This document shows, one piece after another, positions 1 through 10,649 of a stretch of 64,000 bases of DNA. Source of the stretch: Pomphorhynchus laevis (taxonomy: Eukaryota; Acanthocephala; Palaeacanthocephala; Echinorhynchida; Pomphorhynchidae); assembly GCA_012934845.2 (NCBI GenBank), contig WNNJ02003760.1, forward strand, positions 1 through 64,000, in the 5' to 3' direction. The notes beneath the pieces are model-generated. The model had not been told where the DNA came from, did not search any database, and saw only the letters and a program-made list of their open reading frames with translations. The number at the start of each line of letters is the position of its first letter. The first letter of the stretch is position 1. Both the position numbers and the translations under genes were made by a program.

Positions 1-1304
1 ATATATCTATATTAATTGATAACATTTATGAATAGATAACATAAATTTAATTTTTAATTAATTTAATTAATTTAATTTTTTAATACAAATTAAATGAATG
101 ATATTGAATTATATATAAACCATTAAATTTTTTAGGTTGTAGACTACAACATTGAAGTGAATATAAAACATAATCTCATGGGAAATTGCTATCGGGTCAA
201 ATATAACTTTTTTGTTGAGAACTATCCCCGAATATAAAGGACATATTTAAGTCCTTTATTGAATTACTGATGTGTGCATAACCTGATAATGTGTTTTCCA
301 GTAATTCTATACCAATAGAATGGTCTGAAATCACTCTTAACTTAGCATTCGTTTAGGTTTTTGATAATCGATCACTCAACAACGTAATAGCATTTTAATG
401 ACCTGATAACTTGTAAATCATTTGATAATAATCTTTGAGACGTTTTGTTGATCCCGTGTAGAATATTATAAATGATGAGATTTCGATTATTTAAAATCTT
501 TTAAATAATCAAAAGATTATTTATTATTAGACATTTCGACTGTACTCAGCATTTCTTTTCGATTATAAGTATTTATATCAAGATAACTGTTTATAAATTG
601 TCTTGATATAAATACTTACAATTGAAAATGACTGCTGAGTAGTCGAAATATCTAATAATAAATAAAGTCTTTTGAATTCTTGGGGATGGTTCGCAATAAA
701 ACATAATAGTACAAAAGTTAAGGCGCCACCAGGCGAATCAAAGGAGTCTATTCTGTGGAAGCTTTTCCAGATCCTGGTTCCATTGCTGCTTAAAGCGTCT
801 CCATCCTATATTCAGGCATGAGAACAATATACGTTTTGAATTAACTTCGAAAGTCTTCATCGTACACTTTTGTACACAATCTCGAGAACGTTTCCAATCT
901 TTATTGCCCTCAAACACCAGAATAATTTTAAGAATACGCTGTTTGCCAATTCGTAGTACATGTCCGAGATAGCATAGACTGAACATTTTGATTGAAGAAT
1001 CAATCGGAATGACTATTCAGTATAGGAAATATACGACGGCATTGGATATATTATCTTGAGGATTTTTGTTTGTTTTTCCTTGATGATCGATTTTGTAGTG
1101 TGATCACTTTATTTTATAAATTTCTTGTTCACCCATAAAATTCATTAACTGATCAAAGGAGATAGTGAATAGAATTTTTATTGAAATCGAATTTTTGATA
1201 GCTAACTGAATTTTTTAAAGTTATCATCAGGATAATATTATATAAAACAGTTTTTAAAATTAGGATTGATTAAAAACAGTAAATAATTTTGAATGTAAAT
1301 AAAT
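1..1304. other. AT-rich stretch without a supported gene
   Basis: Strongly AT-rich sequence. The only longer reading frame (738-986, minus) has a weak resemblance to LINE C-terminal tails (YLGHVLRIG near its start) but nothing that supports a gene. A foldback at 509-674 is listed separately. Confidence 0.6.
509..674. repeat. Imperfect foldback (inverted repeat), MITE-like
   Basis: The arms at about 509-588 and 597-674 are near reverse complements: TTATTATTAGACATTTCGAC on the left matches the complement of the right arm with few mismatches, around a loop of roughly 10 bases. A 166-bp foldback is typical of small non-autonomous elements. No clear target-site duplication was found. Confidence 0.75.
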
Positions 1305-1556
1305 CAAATAGCTGAGTCTAGTATTTTTTATGATATATAAATAAAGATAAATAATAAATAATTATTTTATAAGATTTTACGCAATTTATATTTATATAAA
1401 GTTTAAATTAAAATTGAAATTTAGAATAAAAGTTCATTTTTATGAATTGACCAAAATAAATAACAGACTATGCATAATAACAAGAATTAGAGATCATCAG
1501 GAGGAGCTGTTATGTGATCAGGTTTCGGCCTCTTTTCCTCCACCCAGCCTAACAGC
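1305..1556 (-). mobile_element. PLE-1 terminal region (reverse orientation), 5'-truncated
   Basis: On the minus strand this matches the 3' terminal block of the Penelope-like family PLE-1 seen at 5235-5450, 37250-37476, 41968-42183 and 51700-51912: it ends in CTCAGTTAGCTGATTTGAT or a close variant, and carries the shared core ending TTTTATTTTAACTTG. At its upstream end lies the hammerhead-like motif (1506-1556). No reverse-transcriptase sequence is attached, so this is a stub of an element. A reading frame on the opposite strand here is only a shadow. Confidence 0.65.
1506..1556 (-). ncRNA. Hammerhead-ribozyme-like motif in a PLE-1 end
   Basis: Minus strand: GCTGTTA (1556-1550) pairs with TAACAGC (1512-1506) as stem I. 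Between them lie a diverged CTGATGAG-like box, then CGAAAC (1527-1522) followed by CTG and the NUH triplet ATC. Penelope-like elements are known to carry hammerhead ribozymes with a very short stem III. The 5' core box deviates from the consensus, so activity is doubtful. Confidence 0.4.
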
Positions 1557-1779
1557 GGGCGAAATATGCTCTAATGACGTATTTGCTGTAAATGTTTTGT
1601 TAAGCATGCAAAATGTTCTGGTAATGACAGCAATATCAGTTTTTAAAATAGAAAAATGCCAAAAATTAAAAATATATTTAAACGCAAACCTACAATATTG
1701 TATATCAAATAAAGTATTACTACGTCGACTTTATTATTAAAAAAATATGTCGACATATTATTACAGCTGTACAGTTGAT

Positions 1780-1819
1780 GTACAATTGATGATCTAGCAA
1801 GCTAGATCATCAACTGTAC
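1780..1819. repeat. Near-perfect palindrome
   Basis: Two 19-base arms, GTACAATTGATGATCTAGC (1780-1798) and its complement (1801-1819), differ at one position around a 2-base AA loop. Origin unknown; it could be a cruciform-prone site or the remnant of a foldback. Confidence 0.85.
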
Positions 1820-2215
1820 ACTTCACCAGTTAATACGCAAACGAGTTGGCAGTCTCCGTGTGCTTCTAAACGCCTCCTCGTTTGGAGGGTTTCTTTACAC
1901 GGATATCACGACAAGTTTTGTCGCACTCGCATACCCGTCCATAAACGTGGAGTTTCGTGTGTGTGCTTTTCTGTGGTGATAGATGTGTCTTTATCCCACG
2001 TATTTAAGTGCCCCGGTGTTAGCGCAAAAATCTTTGAAGGAGATCGATGGGTTAAGTTTACGCCTAACTTGATAAACCTGCTAAATTTCTTTCTGCCTAT
2101 CGGGGACTAGCGGTGGACTATCAAATATTGATATTATTTCAAATGAAGTCGTTGCACAATGTTTTATTTAATTTCTTTCATTTGGCCAAGTCGAAAGACC
2201 CAGTGCCCTAATAAA
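1820..2215. other. GC-richer island with stacked hairpins, unknown
   Basis: Base composition rises above the surroundings. A composite hairpin spans 1855-1903: TCCGTGT pairs with ACACGGA, AAAC with GTTT, and CCTCC with GGAGG. It is followed directly by CGACAA/TTGTCG at 1909-1923. No open frame of note. It may be a LINE 5' UTR, a structured RNA or a ribozyme; nothing fixes the identity. Confidence 0.4.
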
Positions 2216-2224
2216 TTTCCTCTA

Positions 2225-2560
2225 CATTATTATATAAGATTATATAAAATTATTATATAATTTTTTTGGGCCCACTTGCGGGTAACCTCGATTGTATGTT
2301 TTACTAAAATAAATTTTTCCACTTAAAAAATATATGTCGACTTCCAAGGAAGCTGAAGCTCGTAAGGAAGCATCACATCAAATAAAAAAAAAGAAAATAA
2401 ATCGAAAAAACATAAAGAGTTCACGAGGTCAAGCTTTAGGCGTTCTTTGAATTGCACAGCAGAATAGCTGTTGATCACATCAGGTGATAATCCATTCCAT
2501 CGTTTACAGACGCGATCCATCACTATGGATCGTATGGTATGGTATATCAAATACTTTGTG
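2225..2560 (-). mobile_element. CR1-type LINE 3' end
   Basis: Minus-strand translation contains RWNGLSPDVINSYSAVQFKE, the typical C-terminal tail of CR1/L2-type ORF2 proteins (W-N-x-L-P-like, then F-K-x-R-L). The 3' UTR follows and ends in a block GGTTACCCGCAA...GGGC (2264-2285), then AT-rich short repeats, as CR1-type elements do. The RT itself is absent, so the copy is heavily 5'-truncated. The open frame continues upstream to 2745 but becomes low-complexity AT-rich sequence. Confidence 0.7.
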
Positions 2561-3467
2561 ATGATTGTGATAGGGTTTATATAAAAACAATAAGCATTTT
2601 TGATGAAAAAATATAATAGATTGATGCTTAAGAATAAACCCGATAATATATCGAATATTTTTGAATTGTAGTTTGTAGTACAAAAATACGTTAAATATAT
2701 GTATAATTCAGTTAGCTGATCTGACTTGTCTCGAGTTGTCAGCACTATGCCTTGTATTGTTAATACTTCAGTTAAAGCCTGAATATTTTTTAATAATCAG
2801 TAGAAATAATGAGCAGGTTCATTTATTATTCAATCATTGAATAATAGATAAATGATGTTCCTATTAGCTTGTCATATTTGTATAGTCTTAACATACAAAT
2901 TTATCTAGCATTGCCAAACATTTATGAATGAAATTCCATTCATAAATATTCCATATATATTCCATCTTATAAGCAACGCATTATGTTGTGTTCGATCAAT
3001 GCTTGAAATCCTAGATAACTTTGGGTTTTCTTAAATTTGACTTTATATCATTGTGTATATATGAATTACTTTAGTTTATGGCGATATGCTGCAGATTTCA
3101 ATTAGCTCGTATCTTTATTATTTAACCATTTGAAATATATTTTGTTGAATATTTATTATTAAAGATTAAATTCAATTCTAAAGCAAAAATCCTAGTTTAT
3201 CTACCAGATTAATCTACTAAATAAAATTTAATCAGCAAAAATAGGTAAATCAATTTATACCAACATTTGATTTAAAAAATTACTATTTTTAAAAAATTAC
3301 TATTTCAAGAAAATATTTTTTTTCATTGCTTCAATCAGTTTCGTGATTTTTATAGTATATCAAATGATAAATGTAACATGCCTTACTAATATATACTTAA
3401 TTGATAAAAGGTTTTGATTTTTCTTTATTTTAAGTGCAATAAATGTTTTAATTTTAAATATTTTAAA
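2561..3467. other. AT-rich intergenic sequence
   Basis: No supported gene. A scrap near 2700-2730 resembles the PLE-1 terminal motif TCAGTTAGCTGAT. The rest is AT-rich with homopolymer runs. Confidence 0.5.
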
Positions 3468-4632
3468 AGTAATAAATTTTCAAAATATAAATACATACGA
3501 TTTTAGCATGCTTTATACAAATCTAGATTTAGTAGATATTAAAGAAGCGTTAGAAAAATTAATTAATCTTATATTAGGAAAAAGATATACATATATATGT
3601 TATAATAACTATAACGCATATCTAACAAAAATTAAAGCATCAAATAAATTTAACTTGATTACATCTGTGAGCTGAAATTCTTCTGATTGTGGCACGACAT
3701 TATCCTCACAGGTATTGTTCCTATTCTTGATACAGCAGGACGCTACTAATCAGTCTGGGTGGGTCTCATCAGCTGCTGACCCAGACCTACATTTCACGTT
3801 TCGACCCTTTCTCCGTGTACGGAGAAAGCAGAAAATAAGGGTCGAAACGTGAAATGTAGGTCTAGGTCAGCAGCTGATGAGACCCACCCAGACTGATTAG
3901 TAGCGTCCTGCTGTATCAAGAATAGGAACAATACCTGTGAGGATAATGTCGTGCACAATCAGAAAAACATCAAATAAATATAAATATATGGATAAAATTG
4001 AATTATTAGAATCCTTAAATATTTTGATAAATCAAAATTATTTAAAAGTAGGGACATCTATATTTAGACAAGTAAAAGGTGTTCCAATGGGTGGTAATAG
4101 TAGCCCAATTATAGCTGACTTGTTTTTAAGATTTATAGAATATCAATTTGTTCAAAACTGTGTCAAAACTAAATCTAAACTATATAAATATATGAAATAT
4201 ATGTTTCGATACATTGATGATATATGTGTATTTAATTCTAATAATTTTTATACAATTAGTGAGCACATTTACCCAGAAAGCCTCATTTTTAACAAAACCA
4301 ATATTAATGATAAAGAAGGTGTATATCTAGATATGAACATTAAATTAACATTAACTAAAACTACTATTAATTTATATCGTAAAGATGACATATTTAAATT
4401 TACAAGAAACATATTTTTGCATGAGCATTCATGCATACCATATAATATAAAATATAATACATTAAATAATGAAATTTTAAGAATTGCAACAATATGTAAT
4501 GATATTGGCTTTCTTCAAAATCATTTAAATAATTTAAACTAGGGTACTATAAAAATAACATCAAGCAATAACATCTAGGCAAATGTTTAGGGATGGATAA
4601 TAAATAATATACTTTGTATTAGAATATGATAC
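3468..4632 (+). mobile_element. PLE-1 copy 1 (Penelope-like), interrupted
   Basis: The sense strand encodes LYTNLDLVDIKEALEKL (about 3510-3560), then after an insertion KGVPMGGNSSPIIADLF (about 4075), the active-site block YMFRYIDDICVF (about 4200) and a thumb ending NHLNNLN (4542). The LYTN, GVPMGG and YIDD signatures fit Penelope-like reverse transcriptases. The N-terminal part is missing. Compared with copy 2 (35324-37140) the 3' coding end is shortened and reaches a stop early. Noncoding 3' sequence shared with copy 2 runs to about 4632. The copy cannot be functional: it is 5'-truncated and carries an insertion at 3650-3967. Confidence 0.75.
3650..3967. mobile_element. 318-bp hairpin element with 12-bp TSD inside PLE-1
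   Basis: It is flanked by the direct repeat CATCAAATAAAT (3638-3649 and 3968-3979), a 12-bp target-site duplication. The interior is an almost perfect inverted repeat, arms about 3681-3810 and 3835-3964, starting TTCTGATTGT and ending ACAATCAGAA, with a central small hairpin TTTCTCCGT/ACGGAGAAA (3808-3827). The right flank before the TSD is A-rich. Each arm holds CAGCAG-CTGATGAG and, downstream, GTC-CTGCTG, which resembles a hammerhead stem I with core and cleavage triplet. Uninterrupted PLE-1 copy 2 defines the empty site near 36225. Confidence 0.85.
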
Positions 4633-5234
4633 TTATATCGTCATATTGTATGACGATATAAAATGACGATATAGAATATGTTCATAACTGTTTAAAATGT
4701 TTTTCAAAACATCTTATACAGTTATGTTTAAAATGTTTACAACATCCGGTTTCTGAAGGCTCAAGGAACATTTAAGAGCAGCACGAAACCCTGAAATAGT
4801 GTTTTATATCAAATATACTGAAATGGTATTTTATTTTATGTAATTTTGGATTTCAATATAGGTGTAGAATTACATGTATATTACAGGTATATGTATAGAA
4901 TATAATATAGGTATAATTTAATACTTTTAAATAATTAATATTTATAAATAATTATATTTTTGTATTAATACAATATTTATTGGTAAATGCTTACCAATAC
5001 AGTGCATATTGACAAAACACATTACAATGATAAACGTTACCGGCTTGTTGTCAAACGAAAGACGTTTGTCAATGACGTTTATTTTAAAATAGTCAATGAA
5101 GACTATTGACTTTTATTTGAATTTCAAATGTTAACTTGATTTTAGTCTACTTGTCTTAAATCAGTTTTATAACTTATATAAAGCTAAAAATAAAAATTTA
5201 AATTTAAAATAAAAGTCAATTCTTATTATGTTAA
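4633..5234. other. AT-rich noncoding DNA with small palindromes
   Basis: No gene seen. A short inverted repeat ATATCGTCAT/ATGACGATAT lies near 4634-4656. The latter half resembles degraded PLE-1 terminal sequence. Confidence 0.45.
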
Positions 5235-5450
5235 TTCTTATTCTTATACAATGTCTGTTATTAATTAGTCAATTCATAAAAATGACGTTTGTTTTAAATT
5301 TCATTTTTTTAACTTGATATAAATTATAGAAAATCTTATAACAATTATATATTTTATTATTTAAATATTAAATTTTGATTTAGCATTATTATGTTTTGTT
5401 TATTTTATAATTCTATTAAATACGTAGACTCAGTTAGCTGATTTGATTTG
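5235..5450 (+). mobile_element. PLE-1 3' terminal block, solo copy
   Basis: Closely matches the block after PLE-1 copy 2 (37250-37476): it starts TTCTTATTC, contains AATGACGTTTGTTTTAAATT, and ends CTCAGTTAGCTGATTTGAT. It lies downstream of copy 1 in the same orientation but is separated by about 600 bp of diverged sequence, so it may be that copy's own end or a separate truncated insertion. Confidence 0.7.
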
Positions 5451-5792
5451 TCCCCTTAAATTAAAGGATGATTAATATTACTTTATGGAGTGATTTAATG
5501 GTTGAACATTTTCATTAAATTATTATTATTAATGTTTCAACAGCACAAAATAGCATGGCTTAATTGGCTGGTTCACTGCAGAAAAAGAGAAAATATAATA
5601 AAAGTATCACAAATACGGAAAAACAGCTTTCCCCATGGCATCCTTCATCCGTTTAGAAATAAATTAGAAATAAATCCCGAAAATAAATAAATCTTAAAAA
5701 GTTAAATATGAAGAATAATCTTCAGAATATATTATGTATTATATTATTTTATGTATTAATATTATATTATTTTGCCATTGATTTGTCAATAT
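5451..5792. other. AT-rich spacer
   Basis: No supported gene. A 62-codon open frame at 5502-5690 has no recognisable motif and is taken as chance. Confidence 0.5.
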
Positions 5793-6995
5793 ATGTTCAG
5801 TGTTGTCATCTCCCTCGACCTCTCCTCCGCCTTCGACATCGTCAACCACTCCATTTTCCCTTCTCGCCTTCGTTATGATTACGGATTGTCTTCCTCCTCC
5901 GTAGCAAGGTTTGCCTCATATCTATCCGACCGTTCTTTTGGAGTCTGTTCAAAGTCAGCATCCCCTCCCCCATCCCTATTTTCTGCGGGGTCCCACAAGG
6001 TTAAGTCCTAAGTCCCCTGTTTTTTTTTCGCTTCTGCTTGGCGATCTCTCTCCGTTTATCAAACCTTTCTCCTTTAACGTCATGCGATACGCCGATGACA
6101 TCCTCATCTATGCCCATGCACCCGCCTATCACATTTACGATATCTCAATTTCTGCCTACAACTGGTTTTCTTCTATCTACAAATGTCTCTCCCATCTTCG
6201 TCTAATTCTAAACCCAGACAAGTCCAAAATAATGTGGATCATCCCCCGACAACCAAACATATCTCATCCCGCTGTATCTTTTGCCTCATCAATCAACCTT
6301 ATAATCCACAATCTCACTTTCTTAGGATTCCATTTCGATGAACACCTTTCCCTTAAGCCCTTCGTCCGTAACAAGGTCCGCTCGTTTAACTTAATTCTCC
6401 GTGGCATCCGCCGTATCCGCTCTCTTATCGACTTCCGTTTGTATGTCTCTTCTTTCATCGTTTCTTTTCCCTAAAATCGATTACCGCTTCAGCCTTTCGT
6501 CAATTCTTCAAAATCCATCATCCTACCCCTACAACGCATCATATACTCCACCGTTCGAGTGCTCCTACGTCTCGGTCGCTTTGACCACACATCCACATAT
6601 CTTACCTAACTCTCCTGGCCCATCATCCACATCCGTATACATCTCCGCCTTCTTCTCGTAACTTTTCGTATCATCGTTGTCGTCTTCCCATCGTTTATCA
6701 ACCTTTCTTTCTTAGACGACACCCGTCCCACCTCTCTATCACTGCGTTCCTGTAATTCCCTCTTACTCTACTTTTCAATTACTCTAACAACTACGGTCTC
6801 TGATCCTCCCTCGTCGACGCCCGACTTTCCTGGAATAAGCTCTTACTCGACGTTCGCCGCGCTCTCTCCTTAATTACATTCAAATACCGTATCCGTATCC
6901 ACCCCCTCGACACATGATTTAGATATTTGTTTTTTGTTGTTGTGGCTGATTTCTTTGATTTTTCCGCTGCATTTGACTGCATTTCCATTCCCTTC
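5793..6995 (+). mobile_element. LINE-A copy 1 (L2/CR1-like), 3' half
   Basis: 5'-truncated. It begins within the RT at motif A, ISLDLSSAFDIVNHSI, continues with the active site VMRYADDILIYAHAP (about 6080-6125) and the thumb, and ends with a tail ARLSWNKLLLDVRRALSLIT whose stop is TGA at 6915-6917. About 80 bp of T-rich 3' UTR follow. The D-L-S-x-A-F-D and H-S-I signatures point to the L2/CR1 side of APE-type LINEs. The frame changes several times (near 5990, near 6470 and in the tail), so it is dead. It abuts LINE-B at about 7000. Confidence 0.8.
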
Positions 6996-7948
6996 ATTAT
7001 CTATTCTCTTAGTTTCATCATCGGGTTGCCTGCGAGAATTGTTAACAATGCGGGAATGCTGATGTACACCTAGCGGTTCTTTTATGAAAACGATCCTAAC
7101 GCACATCAGTTCTACCCTATTACAGGTGTGTCTCAAGGCTCCCCACTTTCTCCAATCTTGTATCTTGCTGCCTCCATTAAACTCTACAAAAAATTTAAAT
7201 GAGATCAACATCTTGTGGTATACGCTGATGATACCACAGCCCTGTTCTCTGGACGCAGGTGCAAAGATGTAGTCTCTGACATCAGCCGTTTCTTTACAAG
7301 ATTAAATGATCAGCTAACCTTGTTTTAAACTCCTCCAAATCGCAGGTGGTTGTCTTTCATGGCGCCCCTGCGACAAAGAAAAAAACTAAAGAGATTAGCA
7401 CTCTCAGCTCTAAGTTCCATCCTGACTAATCAGCAACTCCCTACCTTCACAAGTCAATTAAAATACATGGGGTTCACCATTACGGTGAACTGGTCAACGA
7501 AAGCTGACCTGGATAGACTAAAACGTATCCTGAAGAGAGCTAGATGGGCCCTGAAACGGGCCCAACATCTGTCATTGAAAAAGAAAACCCAATTGCGCCT
7601 CTGGGGTGCTTGGACTACCTTGGGATTAGTCTCCTTTTTAAGAGGACGTCCCCCGGAGCAAAGACTAAGGTTTCTTAAGCTCCTCATCTCGAGATTACCA
7701 AGCATTGTCCGCCTCAATTGGATTTTCGGGGGGGGGTACAGTCCACGGGTGGTTCAGTCGAAGAGCGGCGTGTTGGATTGGCTGGGGGTGGCTCAAATTC
7801 CGTTAGACCTGAGGCCATAACAGATCTGAAGACGAAAGAAATATTTACGATTGGGAAGAACATTAACATTATTGTTTTAGCATGTTTCCTTTTTAAATTA
7901 GCTATCTGTTGTCATTTATTAAGAAAATCTTTATTTATTTATTCATAA
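6996..7948 (+). mobile_element. LINE-B copy 1 (I/Jockey-like), 3' part
   Basis: It starts inside the RT: GVSQGSPLSPILYLAASIKL (motif B, about 7125), then DQHLVVYADDTTALFSG (motif C, about 7205). After a stop near 7327 it continues in an open frame (7350-7820) with TKADLDRLKRILKRARWALK and GRPPEQRLRFLKLLISRLPS. The second half aligns with the LINE-B copy at 31004-31966. The 3' UTR runs to an AAATAAAT-like tail at about 7948. It joins LINE-A in the same orientation with no spacer. Inactive. Confidence 0.8.
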
Positions 7949-8345
7949 AGCCTTCAGTTGATATGAGCAACCTCTTTACACGAAGAAAACTCGTGCAAAA
8001 TAGCTCAACGCTAACATAAAGTTTCACTTCTGAAACAATTGAAGTATTTTAAAATAGTGTTTGTTTTAATTGCCACTTAGGGATTGAATGTGTTTTGGCC
8101 GAACCTTATAGAAAGTAATTTGACTGCAATCGATAAAATTAAATGGACATATTTGAAAGGGTTTCTTTGTCTTTCATAAAAAAAATTCCTTAATTTGAGC
8201 TCTAGCTTAGAAGAACACCATTATGCCGGCAACTTATGCTTGAACTTGACCTTCCTAGTACGTTCGATCCCTTAACCATATTTCAAGATGCAACGATAAA
8301 ATTAACAAGGTTAGTTCGGAGTATATGCAAACTCCTGCGGTACTG
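7949..8345. other. Spacer between LINE fragments
   Basis: Nothing recognisable apart from a T-rich stretch at its right edge that reads as the tail of the minus-strand element at 8346-9399. Confidence 0.5.
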
Positions 8346-9399
8346 TAACAATTATTTTTTATTTATTTATTTTTTTCAGATCTATAGCCAGATGACTATT
8401 TTGACCCCTCACAGATAAATACAACAGAAAAAAATCAAAATGAAAAAACACACAAAGATAAGATAAAAATATACATCAGTAATTTTCGTCGCAGAAATGA
8501 TTTACACTATGGGTAGTTCATCAGCAAAGGATTACGTTCGGATAAACATATTCAATCACAGGTATCACCAGCGCATTGCGCAAATACATAGCAAAGACAG
8601 ACTTAACTTTCTAAAACAGTTTTTTATAATGTAACACACTTTCCGAGTTTTATTACAAATTCTATCGGTGTTCGCGCGTAAATTCTTCTGCATCATTATA
8701 CCAAGATTTTTGGTTGTAGCAGTATTGGTCATAATCTCGTCACCGAAATAGCATTGTTGGTACACGTTGCTACGACCAAACTTCATATAAGTACATTTTT
8801 CTGTATTTAAACTACTTTCTGTTCTTATGGACCAACGATGAATTAGGTTTAACATGTCCTGAAAAACTTCGTGATCTTCAAGGTCCATAATCATCTTCCA
8901 CATTTTTATGTAATCGGCAAATTCAAGAATCTTACAACTTTTTAGCGAGTTCAATAGATGATTGCCAAAGATATTAAATAGCAATGGGCCTAGAACAGAT
9001 CTCTGGGGAGTCTGATAGTATAAGTACGAGAAGAAGATCGACCTCGTCCGACTCGAACTCTAAATGATATCATATGAGAAAATCTATGATCCAATAAAGA
9101 ATTATCGAGTCAGCATTGTAATTTTCAAAAACAGCTAGCAACATCCTATGCGGAACCCTATCAAACGCTTGACTGAAGTCTAGAAATACTGCATCAACGC
9201 AATAACCTTCATTTACATGCTCAACCCAATCTTTACGAGCACATAATAAGTTCGCGAGACATGAACGACTAGAACGAAATCCGTGTTGTACCCCATTCAG
9301 AATTCTTAGTGAATTTAAATGAGCATATAAACGACTGTTTAATATTCGCTCAAGAACTTTGCAGACCGCAATAGTAAGGCTTATTCTTCTCCAGTGGAA
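8346..9399 (-). mobile_element. CR1-like LINE RT fragment (probably LINE-J 3' part)
   Basis: The minus strand encodes ISLTIAVCKVLERILNSRLY, GVQHGFRSSRSCLANLL and AVFLDFSQAFDRVPHRMLL (motif A) in 9402-9070. It resumes at 8984 with LEFADYIKMW (motif C with the second Asp replaced by Tyr) and a thumb to 8565. The region around motif B is degraded. An (A)AATAAAT-type tail at about 8346-8375 looks like the 3' end. It probably belongs with the LINE-J 5' pieces at 12375-14130, separated by LINE-A copy 2. The lost catalytic Asp and frame breaks make it inactive. Confidence 0.7.
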
Positions 9400-10440
9400 C
9401 ACTGGAGAGGAATCGAGTGATCGACGATGTCAAAATCAGACGATAGATCAAGAGAAACTATGACACTACATAATTTATGATCGCGCAAGATGAGTAAGTC
9501 ATTATAAACTTTAAGACAGGCAATTTCAGCAGAGTGATTAGAGCGAAAAGCGGCTTGGAATGGAGGAAACAAATTAGAGGAAAATAGATATGTATTAACT
9601 TGCTTTAGAACGAGACGCTCAAGGAGTTTAGAGAGGGTTGGGAGAAGTGAGATTGGACGGTACGAAGATGGTAGTGAGGAGTCGAGAGATTGCTTTTTGA
9701 TGAGAGGAAGAACAGTGGCGCATTTCCAGATGGAAGGAAATGTACGGCTACGGATAGACGAGTTGAACAATGTGGTTAGGAAGGGTGAGATAGAGGAGCA
9801 GATATTTTTAAGCAAGTGAGTGGGAATTGGGTCAGAATGAGAGGTTTTATTAGTTAATAACAGCAGAACCGAAGAAACTTCATCAGACGAAACGGGAAGA
9901 AGGTGGAATAGTTCTGGGAGGGAAGTATTAAAAGATAAGAGTGGGTACAAGGGGGCTATGTGTAGTAGGAAAAGTAAATTAGATAGCTTAGTTTGTAGAT
10001 AAGAAGAAAATTCATCAGGATATATATTACAAGAAGTAGATGATCGTGACAGAATTGAGTTTAAGATTTTCCAATGAGATTTAGAGTTGGAAGATGACTC
10101 GAGTTGATTTCGCCAAAAGATAGTACGTTTAGTATGTATAAGAATAAGATGTGAACGGCGTAGAGAAAAGTAGGAATCACGGAGATTTGGAGGGAGTGAG
10201 TTGGGAGAACGTTTAAGAAAGCGATTATACACACGAAAAGAGTGACGGAGTCGACGCTTAGAAAGACTACAGTCAGAATCGAACCCGGGAGCATGGCGCA
10301 AGCGCTGAGAGCGTCGGAGTCGACTAGGCAGTGGTTTATTGATGATAGACATAAGTTCAGAATCAAACAGAATGCAGAGATCATCGGGAGAGAGATTATT
10401 AAGAGGAAGTGAAAAGTAGATGTAGAAGTAGAAGTAGATG
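9400..10440 (-). pseudogene. LINE-A ORF2: linker and N-terminal RT
   Basis: An open frame of about 320 codons. It contains a linker with SYFSLRRSHLILIHTKRTIF, then RT fingers: SDPIPTHLLKNICSSISPFL, SYRPISLLPTLSKLLERLVL, FQAAFRSNHSAEIACLKVYN and motif A LDLSSDFDIVDHSI. The order and signatures match L2/CR1-type RTs. The reading frame is fused upstream to the first 60 or so residues of the endonuclease (LFNTRSILHKADMLLDIF, DILCITESWHSDSDD) by an internal deletion that removes most of that domain. Motifs B and C are absent. Not functional. Confidence 0.8.
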
Positions 10441-10649
10441 TATGAGAGGCAATTGGACGAGCTGACTCAACTAAAGAACAACCAGAGCTACATAGACGAG
10501 GAATAGCAAGATCGTCGGAGTCAGAATGCCAGGATTCGGTAATGCAGAGAATATCGATAGATAATTGATCGAAGATATCAAGGAGCATATCAGCTTTATG
10601 AAGAATAGAGCGAGTGTTGAATAGACTAAGACGAAAAATATGCTTAGGA

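Noticed and set aside
738-986. 82-codon minus-strand frame with a LINE-tail-like start
   Set aside because: Only a short YLGHVLRIG resemblance; the rest has no family pattern and AT-rich DNA gives such frames by chance.
1414-1740. 108-codon plus-strand frame
   Set aside because: Lies antisense over the PLE-1 terminal block and hammerhead-like motif; no protein signature.
4503-4542. Early end of the PLE-1 copy 1 frame read as a natural C terminus
   Set aside because: PLE-1 copy 2 continues well past this point, so the end is a lesion rather than the family's real terminus.
7454-7717. 87-codon minus-strand frame (and the similar plus-strand frame at 30882-31493)
   Set aside because: Both are antisense shadows of LINE-B coding sequence, which is why they resemble each other.
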